From Malaya genurostris (taxonomy: Eukaryota > Arthropoda > Insecta > Diptera > Culicidae), in contig NC_080572.1 in NCBI RefSeq assembly GCF_030247185.1, positions 158,037,080 through 158,101,079 on the forward strand: a stretch of 64,000 bases of DNA, given 5' to 3'. A program made the position numbers and the translations under genes. This document shows, piece after piece, positions 1-10,062 of this stretch (positions are counted from its first letter, which is position 1; the number at the start of each line of letters is the position of its first letter). Below the pieces are notes generated by a model. It was not told the origin of the DNA and searched no databases. It saw nothing but the letters and a program-made list of their open reading frames with translations.

Positions 1-757
1 GCAAAGCATGTCCAGTGGAATAGTAGGCAAAGTAACAGTAATGGTAAAATACTTCATAATCAACTCTCAGCTGATTACTTCACAGTTCTTCATCGCAGTA
101 ACCGGACTTGCTTCTCTTCCGTGAAAAATCCTTCTACAATTGATCTGGTTCTAGCAGATCAAAGTCACATTTGTTGTGAAGCGATTACACATGCTTTGAC
201 TCATATCATCTTCCAGTAACATTCAGAATTTCCAACGAAGCTATCATTAATCCAATTATAGAACTAACTCAACTACCATAGAGCCAATTGGTTTGAATAC
301 AGATCTCGCATTGAAAATCATGTGGATCATGAAATTATTTTAGAAAATTCGGCGGACATCGATACAGCAATAGATAATTTGAATCATTACATTATCGAAG
401 CTAGAAATCTCTCAGTTCCCAAAGCTCAAACTAAATTAAATTCTCCTAGCATCGATGACAATCTTCAACTGCTCATTCGGTTGAAGAATGTCAATGTCAA
501 TATCAACTCTCTCGAGATCCTGCTACGAAAAACATAGTTAAGGATTTACAAAAAGAAATTAAACATAGGTTTACTCTTTTGCGAAATGAAAATTTCGCTA
601 AAGAAGTTGAACAAACTGAACCTTATTCTAAACCTTTCTGGAATCTTTCTAAGGTTCTTAAGAAACCTGTTTCACTTCTGATCTTCCAAATCTACCCGTT
701 GGTTGTCAGAAATCGCTATTCTTTGACGACACACGTCTGTTAGCCACAGGTAGAAAT
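1..757 (+). pseudogene. Jockey-type non-LTR retrotransposon remnant, endonuclease to linker
   Basis: The plus strand, read across several frames, gives the second half of an APE-type endonuclease: a DFNAKH-like start at base 1, a motif ending in STIDLVLA near 140-155, and a YHRANW-type motif near 275-290 that follows this domain in Jockey elements. After it comes the linker that precedes the reverse transcriptase, with a KPFWNLSKVLKK motif near 635-670. Stops and frameshifts break it, so it is dead. Just before 757 the sequence jumps from linker to the FADD box of the reverse transcriptase, so most of the polymerase core is deleted. The copy continues at 1299-1474 and 1652-2214 on the far sides of two hAT insertions. 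The 5' end lies outside the window. Confidence 0.8.
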
Positions 758-1290
758 TAGAGATGGGCAATACGGCTCATTTCAATGAGCGGCTCTGAGC
801 CGAATGCTCTTTGGTAAGAGCCGGTTCAATTGAACGGCTCATTGGCTCTTTTTCAATAAACGTCAATGTGGAGAAGCGGTTCGAGAGAGTGAGTGTGAGA
901 GCCACGGAAATGCATGAGCGGTATGGGCGATCTAAAATTGTGTTTAACAATGAGAGGTGTTCGTGTGCGAGGAAGCGGGATATTGAAATGAATTAGTTGA
1001 AATTCCATTTGGAAAAAAATCTATTTTTCTTCTCCAATTACGACAGAATTCTTTGAAAATTCACTGCTGAATAAATGTTCCTATGCTTCATTAGAAAACA
1101 TCATTGTTTAACCAACAACGCAATCAAATTTGGGCGTACACAGGCACACAGATTTTCCAAGTTGAAACGCAGATTTTAAAATGGCAACTTTGATTGAGAG
1201 CCGCGGTTCAATTTTGAAGAGCCGTGGTTCGTTCGCTCATTGCTACGAGTTGGTTCAAATGAACGGCTCGTGAGCGCTCGCCCATCACTA
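758..1290. mobile_element. hAT-type MITE, 533 bp, non-autonomous
   Basis: It begins TAGAGATGGGC and ends GCCCATCACTA, imperfect inverted ends. It is flanked on both sides by the 8-bp direct repeat GTAGAAAT (750-757 and 1291-1298), the duplication size of hAT elements. The host Jockey reading frame resumes directly after the second repeat. GGCTC/GAGCC motifs recur near both ends. There is no transposase; the small ORF inside is not credible. The same family occurs at 20690-22528, and a likely relative lies at 53436-53863. Confidence 0.9.
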
Positions 1291-1298
1291 GTAGAAAT

Positions 1299-1474
1299 CG
1301 AAGAGTGATCTGCAGTCGCCTACAAAGAAGCTTAAATAATCTTAGACCAAACAATAACAAATTACATTATCAAATGGGATGGCTTGGAATTGATATGGTC
1401 TGATCAAGCTATATACTTAGGTTTAACGTATGCCAAAAAACTCACTTTCAAGGATCACATCGAATGAATCCAGG
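1299..1474 (+). pseudogene. Jockey remnant, reverse transcriptase palm/thumb segment
   Basis: Continues the Jockey copy interrupted at 757. With the preceding bases it reads FADDTRLL then a helix rich in RSLNNL, the FADD box and following region of the reverse transcriptase, and near 1415-1435 an IYLGLTYAKK motif of the thumb. An in-frame stop falls before the next insertion. It stops at the TSD of the 1475-1643 MITE and resumes at 1652 in the same frame. Confidence 0.75.
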
Positions 1475-1643
1475 CAGGCGCGTAGCCAGAGAAAATTTTC
1501 GGGGGGGGGGGGGGGGGGGGGTTTAGAACATGGTGATAAATCAACACATGTACAATTTATATCACAATGTTTCCCATGGGTTATAATTTTTTGTTTCGGG
1601 GGGGGTTTGAACCCCTAAAACCCCCCCCCTGTATACGCGCCTG
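1475..1643. mobile_element. Very short hAT-type MITE with poly-G/poly-C arms, 169 bp
   Basis: Starts CAGGCGCGTAGCC and ends GTATACGCGCCTG, inverted over the first ten bases. It is flanked by the 8-bp duplication AATCCAGG (1467-1474 and 1644-1651). A G-run fills 1501-1521, with a second G-run near 1599-1605 and a C-run at 1621-1629, so the two halves could pair into a G:C-rich stem. It contains no gene. Long homopolymer runs make the exact length here prone to sequencing error. Confidence 0.88.
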
Positions 1644-1651
1644 AATCCAGG

Positions 1652-2214
1652 CAAAGTGTAATAAATATATTAAATGTTTATATCCTCTTATAAACAGAAA
1701 TTCTAAGCTCTGTCTAAAAAACAAATTATTAATTTATAAACAAATTTTCCGACCAGCAATGCTTTATGCAATGCCAATTTGGTCAAGTTGTTGTTCCACC
1801 AGGAAGAAAACGCTTCAAAGGATTCAGAATAAAATTCTGAAAATGATTTTGAAGCGTCCTCCCTAGTTTAGTATGAATGAGTTACATAGACTCACAAATA
1901 TAGAACCATAAGATGTCATGTCACATAATATTATAAGCAAATTCCGACAAAAATCGATGCAATCTTCAATTGAATCGATTCGCTCTCTGTATTAGTTAGT
2001 AAGTTAGTATATAAGATCTTTTCCCCCATTACACAATACAAGTAAGTTTACAATTTTCCTTACACAAAAATCACAGAATTGCGGAAGCAAATGATGTCTT
2101 CATGGTAATAACCAAATTATGTATGTAATAGGGTTGAAAAGTCACCACTTGTGGCCCAATATAAATCTAAATAATTAAATTTGAACTCACATCCCAATAA
2201 ATAGTTATTAAAAA
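1652..2214 (+). pseudogene. Jockey remnant, C-terminal region and 3' UTR
   Basis: Reads the last part of a Jockey reverse transcriptase ORF: a LCLKNKLLIYKQIFRPAMLY motif near 1709-1768, then RIQNKILKMILKRPP near 1820-1860. The same motifs occur in the better Jockey copy at 54553-55212. A stop cuts the ORF at 1866, and the rest up to about 2214 is degenerate C-terminus plus A-rich 3' UTR. It marks the 3' end of this copy in the plus orientation. Confidence 0.8.
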
Positions 2215-2568
2215 CAAACCTGTTTTATTACACCTAGTGGTGTAATGATGCCTTTCTCATATATAATACTGTGGTATTCTATTCAAAATGTTTCATTTAG
2301 ATTTTTGAAAGAAACCTAGAAATTGTTTGTGCATTACATAGTAGAACATAGAGAATGAAACAGTTCTCTGATCGGTTAGGCCATCCTTAAGAAAACGAAC
2401 TGGGTTCACTATTATATGCACTTTCGGCACCGGAACCCTAGAACCGGTATAATCGAAGTCGGTTCGTACGGCCACCAACTAACATGACATACATAACATA
2501 ACTCTACTACTTTTTATCCAATTTTTGAAGATTTTATACAATTTTGCCATCGCACTCTAAATGATGAT
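2215..2568. other. Unassigned stretch between repeats
   Basis: No credible gene. Near 2249-2265 there is a CCTTTCTCATATATA motif resembling half of the palindrome that ends the satellite-like family at 4976-4995, so this may be the far end of that composite repeat. The small minus-strand ORF here has no recognisable domain. Confidence 0.4.
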
Positions 2569-2572
2569 TTAA

Positions 2573-3304
2573 GGTCTGAGGACACAGGGCCACGTGTTGA
2601 GTTTTAAATCGACCACGTGGCTCGCTCGATTCCCTTTGCGCATCGTATTTCTCTTATACTCTCTCGTATATGAGCAAACTGTACCGGGTTACCAGCATAC
2701 ATTTTATTATTTTGATGAGAAGTTTTATCACATTAATCTATCGTATGGGTTGGACATTACATGGATTCCAAAGAACAATGAAAAAATATTCAACTTTCAC
2801 AAAGATTGAATCTGTGTGTTTGGCAGCCTTGTCGAGCACATTTTATTTCTCTCTCCTTTTTCAGAATGCTATCAGGAAACCAAAGAGAAAAAAATGGTGG
2901 ATGCATTGAAACTGACTTTGTTTCACAGAAAAATACAAGACTTTATTTTTATCGCGATAACATAACATATATGTTATATGTACTAATCGCATCTAAACTA
3001 AATTATCTAGACTTTGTCACGGTAGATTTATGATACAAGCCTTCAAAGCCGAGATATTCGATGAGCAAGTGGAGGTATGCATTTCCGAGCGTTCCAATTT
3101 TCAGCAGTTCTTCAGTTAGAAAAAAATACAACGCGACCGCTAAACTCAATGATTCATTCTGAAAATTTTACAGAATATTCCTAACTATATTTCGAAGACA
3201 TTGTCAGGTGGGTTTTTCTATATTCTGCACCGTTTCCAAGAAAATTTAATTTGAAACGGGAAAATAGCAAAAAACCTACCACTTTACGGTACTGTCCTCA
3301 GCCT
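2573..3304. mobile_element. TTAA-flanked MITE (piggyBac-type duplication), 732 bp
   Basis: Preceded by TTAA (2569-2572) and followed by TTAA (3305-3308). The ends are inverted: GGTCTGAGGACAC at the left, and AGGCTGAGGACAG on the opposite strand at the right. TTAA duplications are the hallmark of piggyBac-type transposition. The interior is shared, at lower identity, with 23447-24081 and 26280-26914, for example the blocks around 2935-3080. No transposase ORF is present, so it is non-autonomous. Confidence 0.75.
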
Positions 3305-3420
3305 TTAAACGTTTGTTGTATCCGAAAATATGAAGTAATTTTTGGTAGGGCCATAAAACATTTCATTTGACCCAATGATTGACGGTTTTGAGTCCAGTTT
3401 ACATAATTTTTTACGGTTTT

Positions 3421-4830
3421 TGTTTCGCCAGTTCAAGTGACGGTGTACATTATTCAACACACTTTACCCTATAACTTCGGAACCGGAAGTCGGATCCGTA
3501 TGAAATTCAGGAATTCCATATGGGACCGTGAGACCTTTCATTTGAATCTAAGTTTGTGGAAATTGGTTAAACCATCGTTGAGAAAAGTGAATGAGATCCA
3601 TTTTGGTATACATGACCACTATTTCCGGTGCTTCCGGAAGAGGATACCGGGAACCAGGATAGCCTGAATCGGTTTGTTTAGTTCCCTACTAATAATGACT
3701 ATCGATTTGTGTAGTGTTAAGACCAGTTTATTAAATTTTTTACGTGTTTTGTTTCGCCGGTTTAAGTGACGGTGTACAATATTGAACACACTTTACCCTA
3801 TAACTCCGGAACCGGAAGTCAAATCCGTATGAAATTCAGGAATTTCGTATGAGACCGGAAGACCTTTGATGTGAATCTAAGTTTGTGGAAATCGGTCAAA
3901 CCATCGCTGAGTAAAGTGAGTGCGATCCATTTTGGTATATATGATCACCATTTCCGGTGCTCTCGGAAGAGGATACCGAGAACCAGGATAACCGGATTTG
4001 GTTTGTTTAGTTGCCTACTGATGATGACTATCGATTTGTTTCGCCGGTTTAAGTGACAGTGTACAATATTGAACACACTTTACTCTATAACTCTGGAACC
4101 GGAAGTGGGATCCGTATAAAATTCAGGAATTTTGTATGAGACCGAAATACCATTCATTTGAATCTAAGTTTGTGGAAATCGGTCATACCATCGCTGAGAA
4201 AAGTGAATGAAATCCATTTTGGTATATATGACCACTATTTCCGGTGCTTCCGGAAGAGGATACCGGGAACCAGGATAGCCGGATTTGGTTTGTTTAGTTG
4301 CCTGCTGATAATGACTATCGATTTGTTTCGCCGGTTTAAGTGACGGTGTACAATATTGAACACACTTTACCCTATAACTCCGGAACCGGAAGTCGGATTC
4401 ATATGAAATTCAGGAATTTCGTATGGGACTGGAAGACCTTTCATTGGAATCTAAGTTTGTGGAAATCGGTCAAACTATCGCTGAGAAAAGTGAGTGAGAT
4501 CCATTTTGGTATATATGACCACTATTTCCGGTGCTTCAGGAAGAGGATAGCCCAGATATCAGGATAGCCGGATTTGGTTTGTTTAGTTGCATACTGATAA
4601 TGACTATCGATTTGTCTAGTTTTGAGACCAGTTTATTAAATTTTTTACGTGTTTTGTTTCGCCGGTTTAAGTGACGGTGTACAATATTGAACACACTTTA
4701 TCCTAAAACTCTGGAACCGGAAGTCGGATCCGTATGAAATTCAGGAATTCCGTGTAAGACCATGAGACCTTTCATTTGGATCTAAGTTTGTCAAAATCGG
4801 ATCAGCCATCTCTGAGAAAACCTAGTGAGA
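3421..4830 (+). repeat. Tandem array of five satellite-like units, about 287 or 330 bp each
   Basis: The block starting TGTTTCGCCGGTTTAAGTGA recurs at 3421, 3750, 4037, 4324 and 4655. Spacing is 329, 287, 287 and 331 bp. The longer units hold an extra segment of about 44 bp ending in a TTTTTTACGTGTTTT-like block. Each unit carries a CCGGAACCGGAAGT core and reads a similar short open frame, which explains the run of 60-75 codon ORFs. Related sequence in the opposite orientation lies at 31110-31933, 33400-33920 and, in part, 36990-37510. No protein role is supported. Confidence 0.85.
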
Positions 4831-4996
4831 TTATTTGACACATACACACACATACATACACACACACACACTCACACACACAGACATTGCTCAGCTCAGT
4901 GAACTGAGTCGAATGATATGACACTTGGCCCTCTGGGACAATTTTTACTAGTCGGTTTTTCAAGTGATAGCATAGCCTTTCTATATGAGAAAGGGA
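4831..4996. repeat. CA-rich tract and terminal palindrome of the satellite-like family
   Basis: A (CA)n-rich tract at about 4840-4885 is followed by a conserved tail with TTCAAGTGATAGCATAGCC and the near-palindrome CCTTTCTATATGAGAAAGG at 4976-4994. Similar palindromes end other family members near 28606-28626 and 33418-33436. Position suggests this is the true end of the composite repeat, since mariner-derived sequence begins immediately after it. Confidence 0.6.
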
Positions 4997-5728
4997 AAAA
5001 CATCCATTTTCAAAAATGCACAAGTGAAAATCAAGTTCAGCATCGTTAAAACCATCCCACCTACTAAAAGCGCATATTATAATGTGTTGGCAGCTTACAG
5101 AGAAGTAGTACGCCGACGCTAAGTCCGGCCAAAACAGTGGAGGTGTACCATGCTTCTTATATAAAGACAACAATCTCTTCTGGAGACACTCAGGTCGATA
5201 GATTTCTGCATTTATAGTTCCGGTAGTGTAAAGAATAGTTGACTTCAAACTACAGGAACATGTTGCTTGCCATACCAGTACCTTTCGATCGAATTTCTCC
5301 ACTTGAATCGACATGTCCGCATCGCTCACATCCTACCCAATGACGACAGTAAAGTATTGTGGACCTGGAAGGGTTTTTGAGTCCTCCTTTACATAAGTCT
5401 CATCGTCCATCAAAACGCATGCATCCGGACACTGCAAAAGACGCGAATTTCCGGGCCCTTGTTGCTGCTCGCTTCTTCTGTTCTACACTTTGTTTTTCGA
5501 TTTTCTGCTTCTTGTTGGTCTTCAGGTGATTTCGCCTCTTGATACGCTGGAAAATTCCAACACTCGTTCCTGCTTTTTTGGCCAAATCACGTATTGAAAT
5601 TAATTTGTTCTTCATGATTAGAGATACCACTTTCTGGTCCCGTTTCGGGTTAGAAGAACCGGGTTTTCTGCCTCTTCCTGGTAGCTCATCTAAAGAATAG
5701 TGTTCCCCAAACTTATTAATGATAGTAT
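4997..5728 (-). pseudogene. DD37E-type mariner transposase remnant, C-terminal two thirds
   Basis: On the minus strand this reads a Tc1/mariner transposase like the intact one at 32054-33079: a GRGRKPG linker between the helix-turn-helix domains near 5660-5680, the first catalytic motif DDETY near 5395-5410, VLVWQATCSC, and LFWPDLASAYY holding the second Asp near 5118-5150. The expected third catalytic Glu is lost, because the sequence degenerates and meets the satellite repeat at 4996. Frameshifts separate the blocks. The N-terminus of the same gene lies at 10270-10386 because the LTR element at 5729-10265 landed inside it. Confidence 0.85.
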
Positions 5729-5898
5729 TGTAAGCTATAGAGAAAATAATGTTAGATGACCCTTCGTATTTTGTGAGGCATTAGGTAATTCAACCATAAC
5801 CCCCCGCACACACCTCCATTGTCCTATGAAGAGCAGTAGAAATAAAACACGTTTAAATGTATATCTCAGTGCGTTTGATTAAATTTAGTACTCCTTCA
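5729..5898 (+). repeat. 5' LTR of the mdg3-like element, 170 bp
   Basis: Starts TGTAAGCTATAG and ends TACTCCTTCA. It matches the 3' LTR except for a gap in the middle, where the 3' copy holds a 16-bp inverted repeat and this one retains only one arm followed by a short C-run. AATAAA lies at about 5841-5846. At 170 bp it is short for this superfamily. Confidence 0.92.
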
Positions 5899-5916
5899 GT
5901 TTCAGAAGTGGGATTC
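5899..5916 (+). other. Probable primer-binding site, tRNA-Leu-like
   Basis: Directly after the 5' LTR, CAGAAGTGGGATTC resembles the complement of the acceptor stem and T-arm start of a leucine tRNA. mdg3- and micropia-type elements are known to use tRNA-Leu. The tRNA match is from memory and has not been aligned. Confidence 0.55.
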
Positions 5917-5959
5917 CAGTCCTATTAAAACGATTAATTATTCGACGAAATAATCGACG

Positions 5960-8900
5960 ATGCCATTGACGAGACGAATGGCTGCAAAAAATTTGGAGTT
6001 AGAAGCAGGAGGAAGTAAAGATCCGCCATATTTTGATGCCGAAGATGACGAACAACGAGAAGAAAGCGATGAGGTAGTTGATGTGAACCAAACTTCTACT
6101 AATTGTCAGAGTATGACATTACATCCATACGACGTCGCACGATTGATTCCGGAGTATGTCGAAGGAGATGGCGTTAGTAAGTGGTTAAGAAGAATTGATC
6201 ATTTCAGAACTATTTACGGATGGTCGGAGCAAATTTGTTTGCTATACGGTTCAACTCGATTGGCGGGTGCGGCCGCGAATTGGTATAGACGAAATGAAGA
6301 GTGGATTTTCAATTGGCGACAATTCAAGGAGCACATTATGGTTGCCTTTCCTGAAACGTATGACGAGGCTGATATTCATCGCGAACTGGAAACAATAAAA
6401 ATCGAAAACGTAGAGTCTTACGAGTCGTATATTTACCGTGTGGATGCAATTGCTCAGAAGGGTGATTTTAGTGTGTCTGCTACACTAAAATATATTATCA
6501 AAGGATTACGCCATGATAAAGTGTATAGCAGCTTACTATCGAAACAATATTCGTCCACATTGGAGTTATTGCGGCACATAAAATGGATAGCATCGAACAT
6601 ACAAATGCTTCCCGAAATTTCTACGAGACAGCCGAAGACATACATCACTGTATCATCGCCAGGAATGAGCGTGATTTGTTATAATTGTCGTGAAACTGGT
6701 CATCGATCATTGGACTGTCCGAAACCGCAGCGTAGTGAGCGATGCAACAAGTGTCTCCGTGTAGGCCACATTACGGCAGAGTGTACTGTACGTACGGCAC
6801 CAACCCGATCGACACAGCCAACGACATTCGTCCGATCCGATGGAGTTACGAAAACATTCACGAATGCTATTTTCGAGGGAGACCACTCAAACAATCAGCT
6901 GACCGTGAACCAGGATTCACAACAGCAAGTTGAAATTGAAGCAGCGGGAAAGCGTATTCATGCAATGGCTTTGTTCGATACAGGTAGTTATACAAATCTT
7001 ATTAAAATAAAATTTCTACCGCAGGATTTACCACTGAATCCAACCTCCGACGAAGTAGTGGGTGTCAATAGCTCTAAAGTAAGAATATTGGGACAGTTTA
7101 ATACTTCACTGTTAGTGAAAGATAAAGGTTGTCGGGTGCAGTTCCTAGTGGTTCCCGATGACACCATGCAAATAGATGTTATATTGGGCCGAAAGTTTTT
7201 GTTAGAGAATTGTATACAACGACTAAATTTCACACATGAGGAAGCGAGTTTCTTGTTGAAAGATGAATGGTTAACGCTAGAAAATATTGACGAAAAGTGT
7301 TTGTCAGATGATGATTCTGTGTTTGGTAGTAATTTGGACGTAGGGGATGACAAAGAAACGTTATCATGTCGTGCTCGATTGGAGAATATAGTGCAACGGT
7401 GCTATTTGAATCGACCACGATCTAATGCACCGTTGATGAAGTTCGATGCGGAAATACGATTGAAGGAGAATAAAGTCTTTTCTTCCTGCCCGCAGCGTCT
7501 CAGTGTATTCGAGAAAGAAGAGTTAAACAAAATTATTCTCGATTTGCTTCAACGAGGAATCATCCGCGAAAGCGATTCTCCTTACACATCTCGAGTGGTT
7601 TTAGCACGGAAAAGAAACAACACGTTTCGAATGTGTGTGAATTATAAACCATTAAATAAAATTGTTGAGAGAAATCACTTTCCGATGCCCGTTATTGAAG
7701 ATCAGGTGGCTAAGTTGCAGGGTAAACGCTACTTCACTTCACTTGATCTTAAAAATGGATTTTATCACGTAGGGCTGACGGAACAATCGAAAAAATACAC
7801 GTCTTTCGTAACGGATAACGGGCAGAATGAGTTCAACCGCTTGCCTTTTGGATATGCCAATTCGCCGGCAATATTTGTTAAGTTCATTTCCAAAGTTTTG
7901 GAGCGTTTCATTAAAGACGGTCGGGTTATAGTATTTATTGATGACATGCTCATCGCTTCTGATACGATAAGTGAACATTTTCAAACTTTAGAAGAAGTAC
8001 TCGAAACTCTCGCAGACAATCATTTGGATCTTCAATTTGCAAAATGTCATTTTTTTAAGACTCATATTGAGTATTTGGGATACGATGTGCAACGTAATCG
8101 AATCAAGCCCAGTGATCGACATGTAGAATCAATCAAAAATTTTCCGATTCCTACGAACCGAAAAAGCCTGCAACGGTTCCTTGGGCTAGTTAACTATTTC
8201 AGGAAGTTTATTCAGGGTTTCAATGTACATGCATCTAAACTTTACGAATTAATGAAAGAGGACAAGGAATTCGAAATGACTTTAGATCACATCCAAACCG
8301 TAGAGAACTTGAAAAATACACTGATTTCCAAGCCTGTTTTACGGATTTATTCACCGAATGCGGAAACTGAACTGCATACCGATGCTTCATCGTCGGGTTT
8401 CGGCGGTGTTTTGCTGCAGCGACAAAGTGATGATGGTTTGATGCATCCTATTTTGTATCACAGCCGAAAAACTACCGTTGCCAAATCGAAGTTGCACAGT
8501 TTTGAGTTAGAAACTCTAGCAATTGTCTACTGTTTGCAAAGATTCCGAACTTGTTTGTTTGGCATGAAATTTCGTTTGATTACTGATTGCAATTCATTAA
8601 AGCAAACCTTGGAAAAAAAGGATTTAAACGCTAAAATTTCGAGATGGGCGTTGTACCTAGAACAGTACGAATTCGAAATTGTTCATCGTCCAGGGGCACG
8701 AATGCAGCATGCAGATGCTCTATCTCGTTCAAACGTTTATGTATTGACGGATGAAGAATGTCGTTCGAATGTCTTCGAAGATGCATTATACTTGGCGCAA
8801 CATCCCGCGATTAAGAAAATCAAGGACGCTGTTGGGATTCAAGAACTGAAAGACTACGAAGTTAGGAACGCTGTATTGTACAAAGTTCTAGGGAACAAAT

Positions 8901-10042
8901 CTTTGGTTTACGTCCCCGAGCAAATGGTAGCATCGGTGATAAACAAGTTTCACAATCACATGGGTCACTTTGGTGTAGATAAAGTTTGTGAACTTATCAA
9001 AAGAGTTTACTGGTTTCCAAGAATGCGCGAGGGAGTGCAAGAACATGTTAAGTCTTGGATAACATGTATTGAGTACAATCCCAGAAACAAACGGTACGAT
9101 GGGCATCTTCAAGATGTAGAGAAACCTAACGTTTCTTTCGAAGTAGTGCATATTGACCATCTTGGACCATTCGAACGCAGTAAAGGGGAAAATGAGCACA
9201 TATTAGTAGTTGTGGACGCCTGCACGAAATTCATTAAGCTGTTCCCAACCAAAACCACAGGCACTAAAGAGGTTATGAAATCACTGAAAGGATATTTCCA
9301 TGCGTATTCCACGCCAAAAGTGCTCGTTTCGGATAGAGGTTCAGCGTTTACTTCCCTGGCGTTCGAAAGTTTCGTTAATGATCACGGAATCAAACATACA
9401 AAAGTTGCTACCGCATGTCCTAAGTCAAACGGTCAAGTTGAGCGGTATAATAAGACGTTGGTTCCATTACTTAGTAAATTGGTAGAAGAGTCGGGAAAAA
9501 ATTGGGATACGTTGCTCAGTGATGTGGAATTTTTGATGAACAACACCGTTAACCGTTCCACTGGAAAAACAGCGGCAACTCTTTTGTTTGGTGTGAACCA
9601 GAGGAAACAAATTAATTGTGACCTTACTCAATATTTGCAGGATCAGAGCCTCAACAATAGAAATATGGAAGATATTCGAGAAGAAGCCAGTCAAAATACG
9701 AGGAAGCAACAGCAATACAACAAACGCATCTATGATAGGCACTGCAAGAGAAATACACAGTACGAGCGCGGAGATTTAGTGATGTTGCGCAGAACCAACG
9801 TGGTAGGAGAAAGGAGTAAGCTCAAACCCAAGTACCGAGGCCCCTATGAAGTAAAAAAAGTTCTCGATAACAACCGTTATGTGGTAGCAGATTTGGAAAA
9901 TTTTCAAGTATCAAATACACGTTTTGAGGGAATTTTCGATCCGTTAAATATGCGACTGTATCGAAAAGCTTCAACAGAAGATAAGGAATCGGATTTGGAA
10001 TATGAGGATAAAGAATATTTAGAAGACGACGACTTAGTTTAG
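5960..10042 (+). CDS. Gag-Pol polyprotein of the mdg3-like Ty3/gypsy element
   Basis: A single intact ORF of 1360 residues. Gag makes up about residues 1-300, with two CCHC knuckles (CYNCRETGHRSLDC and CNKCLRVGHITAEC) near 239-275 for RNA binding. Then come an aspartic protease (LFDTGS, about 337), reverse transcriptase with FIDDML at about 659, RNase H starting LHTDASSSG at about 803, and integrase with an HHCC-type finger (H..H near 997-1002) and catalytic D, D, E near 1064, 1126 and 1161, with 35 residues between the last two. The finger reads WITC where CxxC is usual, so its first Cys is Trp. There is no separate pol frame or frameshift site, so gag and pol are one product. The start is the first ATG, 61 nt after the LTR. 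It could be active apart from the finger change. Confidence 0.93.
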   Translation: MPLTRRMAAKNLELEAGGSKDPPYFDAEDDEQREESDEVVDVNQTSTNCQSMTLHPYDVARLIPEYVEGDGVSKWLRRIDHFRTIYGWSEQICLLYGSTRLAGAAANWYRRNEEWIFNWRQFKEHIMVAFPETYDEADIHRELETIKIENVESYESYIYRVDAIAQKGDFSVSATLKYIIKGLRHDKVYSSLLSKQYSSTLELLRHIKWIASNIQMLPEISTRQPKTYITVSSPGMSVICYNCRETGHRSLDCPKPQRSERCNKCLRVGHITAECTVRTAPTRSTQPTTFVRSDGVTKTFTNAIFEGDHSNNQLTVNQDSQQQVEIEAAGKRIHAMALFDTGSYTNLIKIKFLPQDLPLNPTSDEVVGVNSSKVRILGQFNTSLLVKDKGCRVQFLVVPDDTMQIDVILGRKFLLENCIQRLNFTHEEASFLLKDEWLTLENIDEKCLSDDDSVFGSNLDVGDDKETLSCRARLENIVQRCYLNRPRSNAPLMKFDAEIRLKENKVFSSCPQRLSVFEKEELNKIILDLLQRGIIRESDSPYTSRVVLARKRNNTFRMCVNYKPLNKIVERNHFPMPVIEDQVAKLQGKRYFTSLDLKNGFYHVGLTEQSKKYTSFVTDNGQNEFNRLPFGYANSPAIFVKFISKVLERFIKDGRVIVFIDDMLIASDTISEHFQTLEEVLETLADNHLDLQFAKCHFFKTHIEYLGYDVQRNRIKPSDRHVESIKNFPIPTNRKSLQRFLGLVNYFRKFIQGFNVHASKLYELMKEDKEFEMTLDHIQTVENLKNTLISKPVLRIYSPNAETELHTDASSSGFGGVLLQRQSDDGLMHPILYHSRKTTVAKSKLHSFELETLAIVYCLQRFRTCLFGMKFRLITDCNSLKQTLEKKDLNAKISRWALYLEQYEFEIVHRPGARMQHADALSRSNVYVLTDEECRSNVFEDALYLAQHPAIKKIKDAVGIQELKDYEVRNAVLYKVLGNKSLVYVPEQMVASVINKFHNHMGHFGVDKVCELIKRVYWFPRMREGVQEHVKSWITCIEYNPRNKRYDGHLQDVEKPNVSFEVVHIDHLGPFERSKGENEHILVVVDACTKFIKLFPTKTTGTKEVMKSLKGYFHAYSTPKVLVSDRGSAFTSLAFESFVNDHGIKHTKVATACPKSNGQVERYNKTLVPLLSKLVEESGKNWDTLLSDVEFLMNNTVNRSTGKTAATLLFGVNQRKQINCDLTQYLQDQSLNNRNMEDIREEASQNTRKQQQYNKRIYDRHCKRNTQYERGDLVMLRRTNVVGERSKLKPKYRGPYEVKKVLDNNRYVVADLENFQVSNTRFEGIFDPLNMRLYRKASTEDKESDLEYEDKEYLEDDDLV

Positions 10043-10062
10043 TTTGTGCAGGATGGCCGAGC

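Noticed and set aside
3421..4830. Possible repeat-protein gene, because each unit has a similar short ORF
   Set aside because: Frames are short, broken between units, and the same DNA occurs in reverse elsewhere without open frames; a tandem DNA repeat explains it.
3421..4830. CRISPR-like array
   Set aside because: Units are about 287-330 bp of near-continuous repeat with no short repeat/unique spacer pattern, and the genome is eukaryotic.
4802..5329. A 175-codon ORF taken as one protein
   Set aside because: Only the N-terminal two thirds is transposase; the Cys/Val-rich end is translation of the CA tract and the satellite tail.
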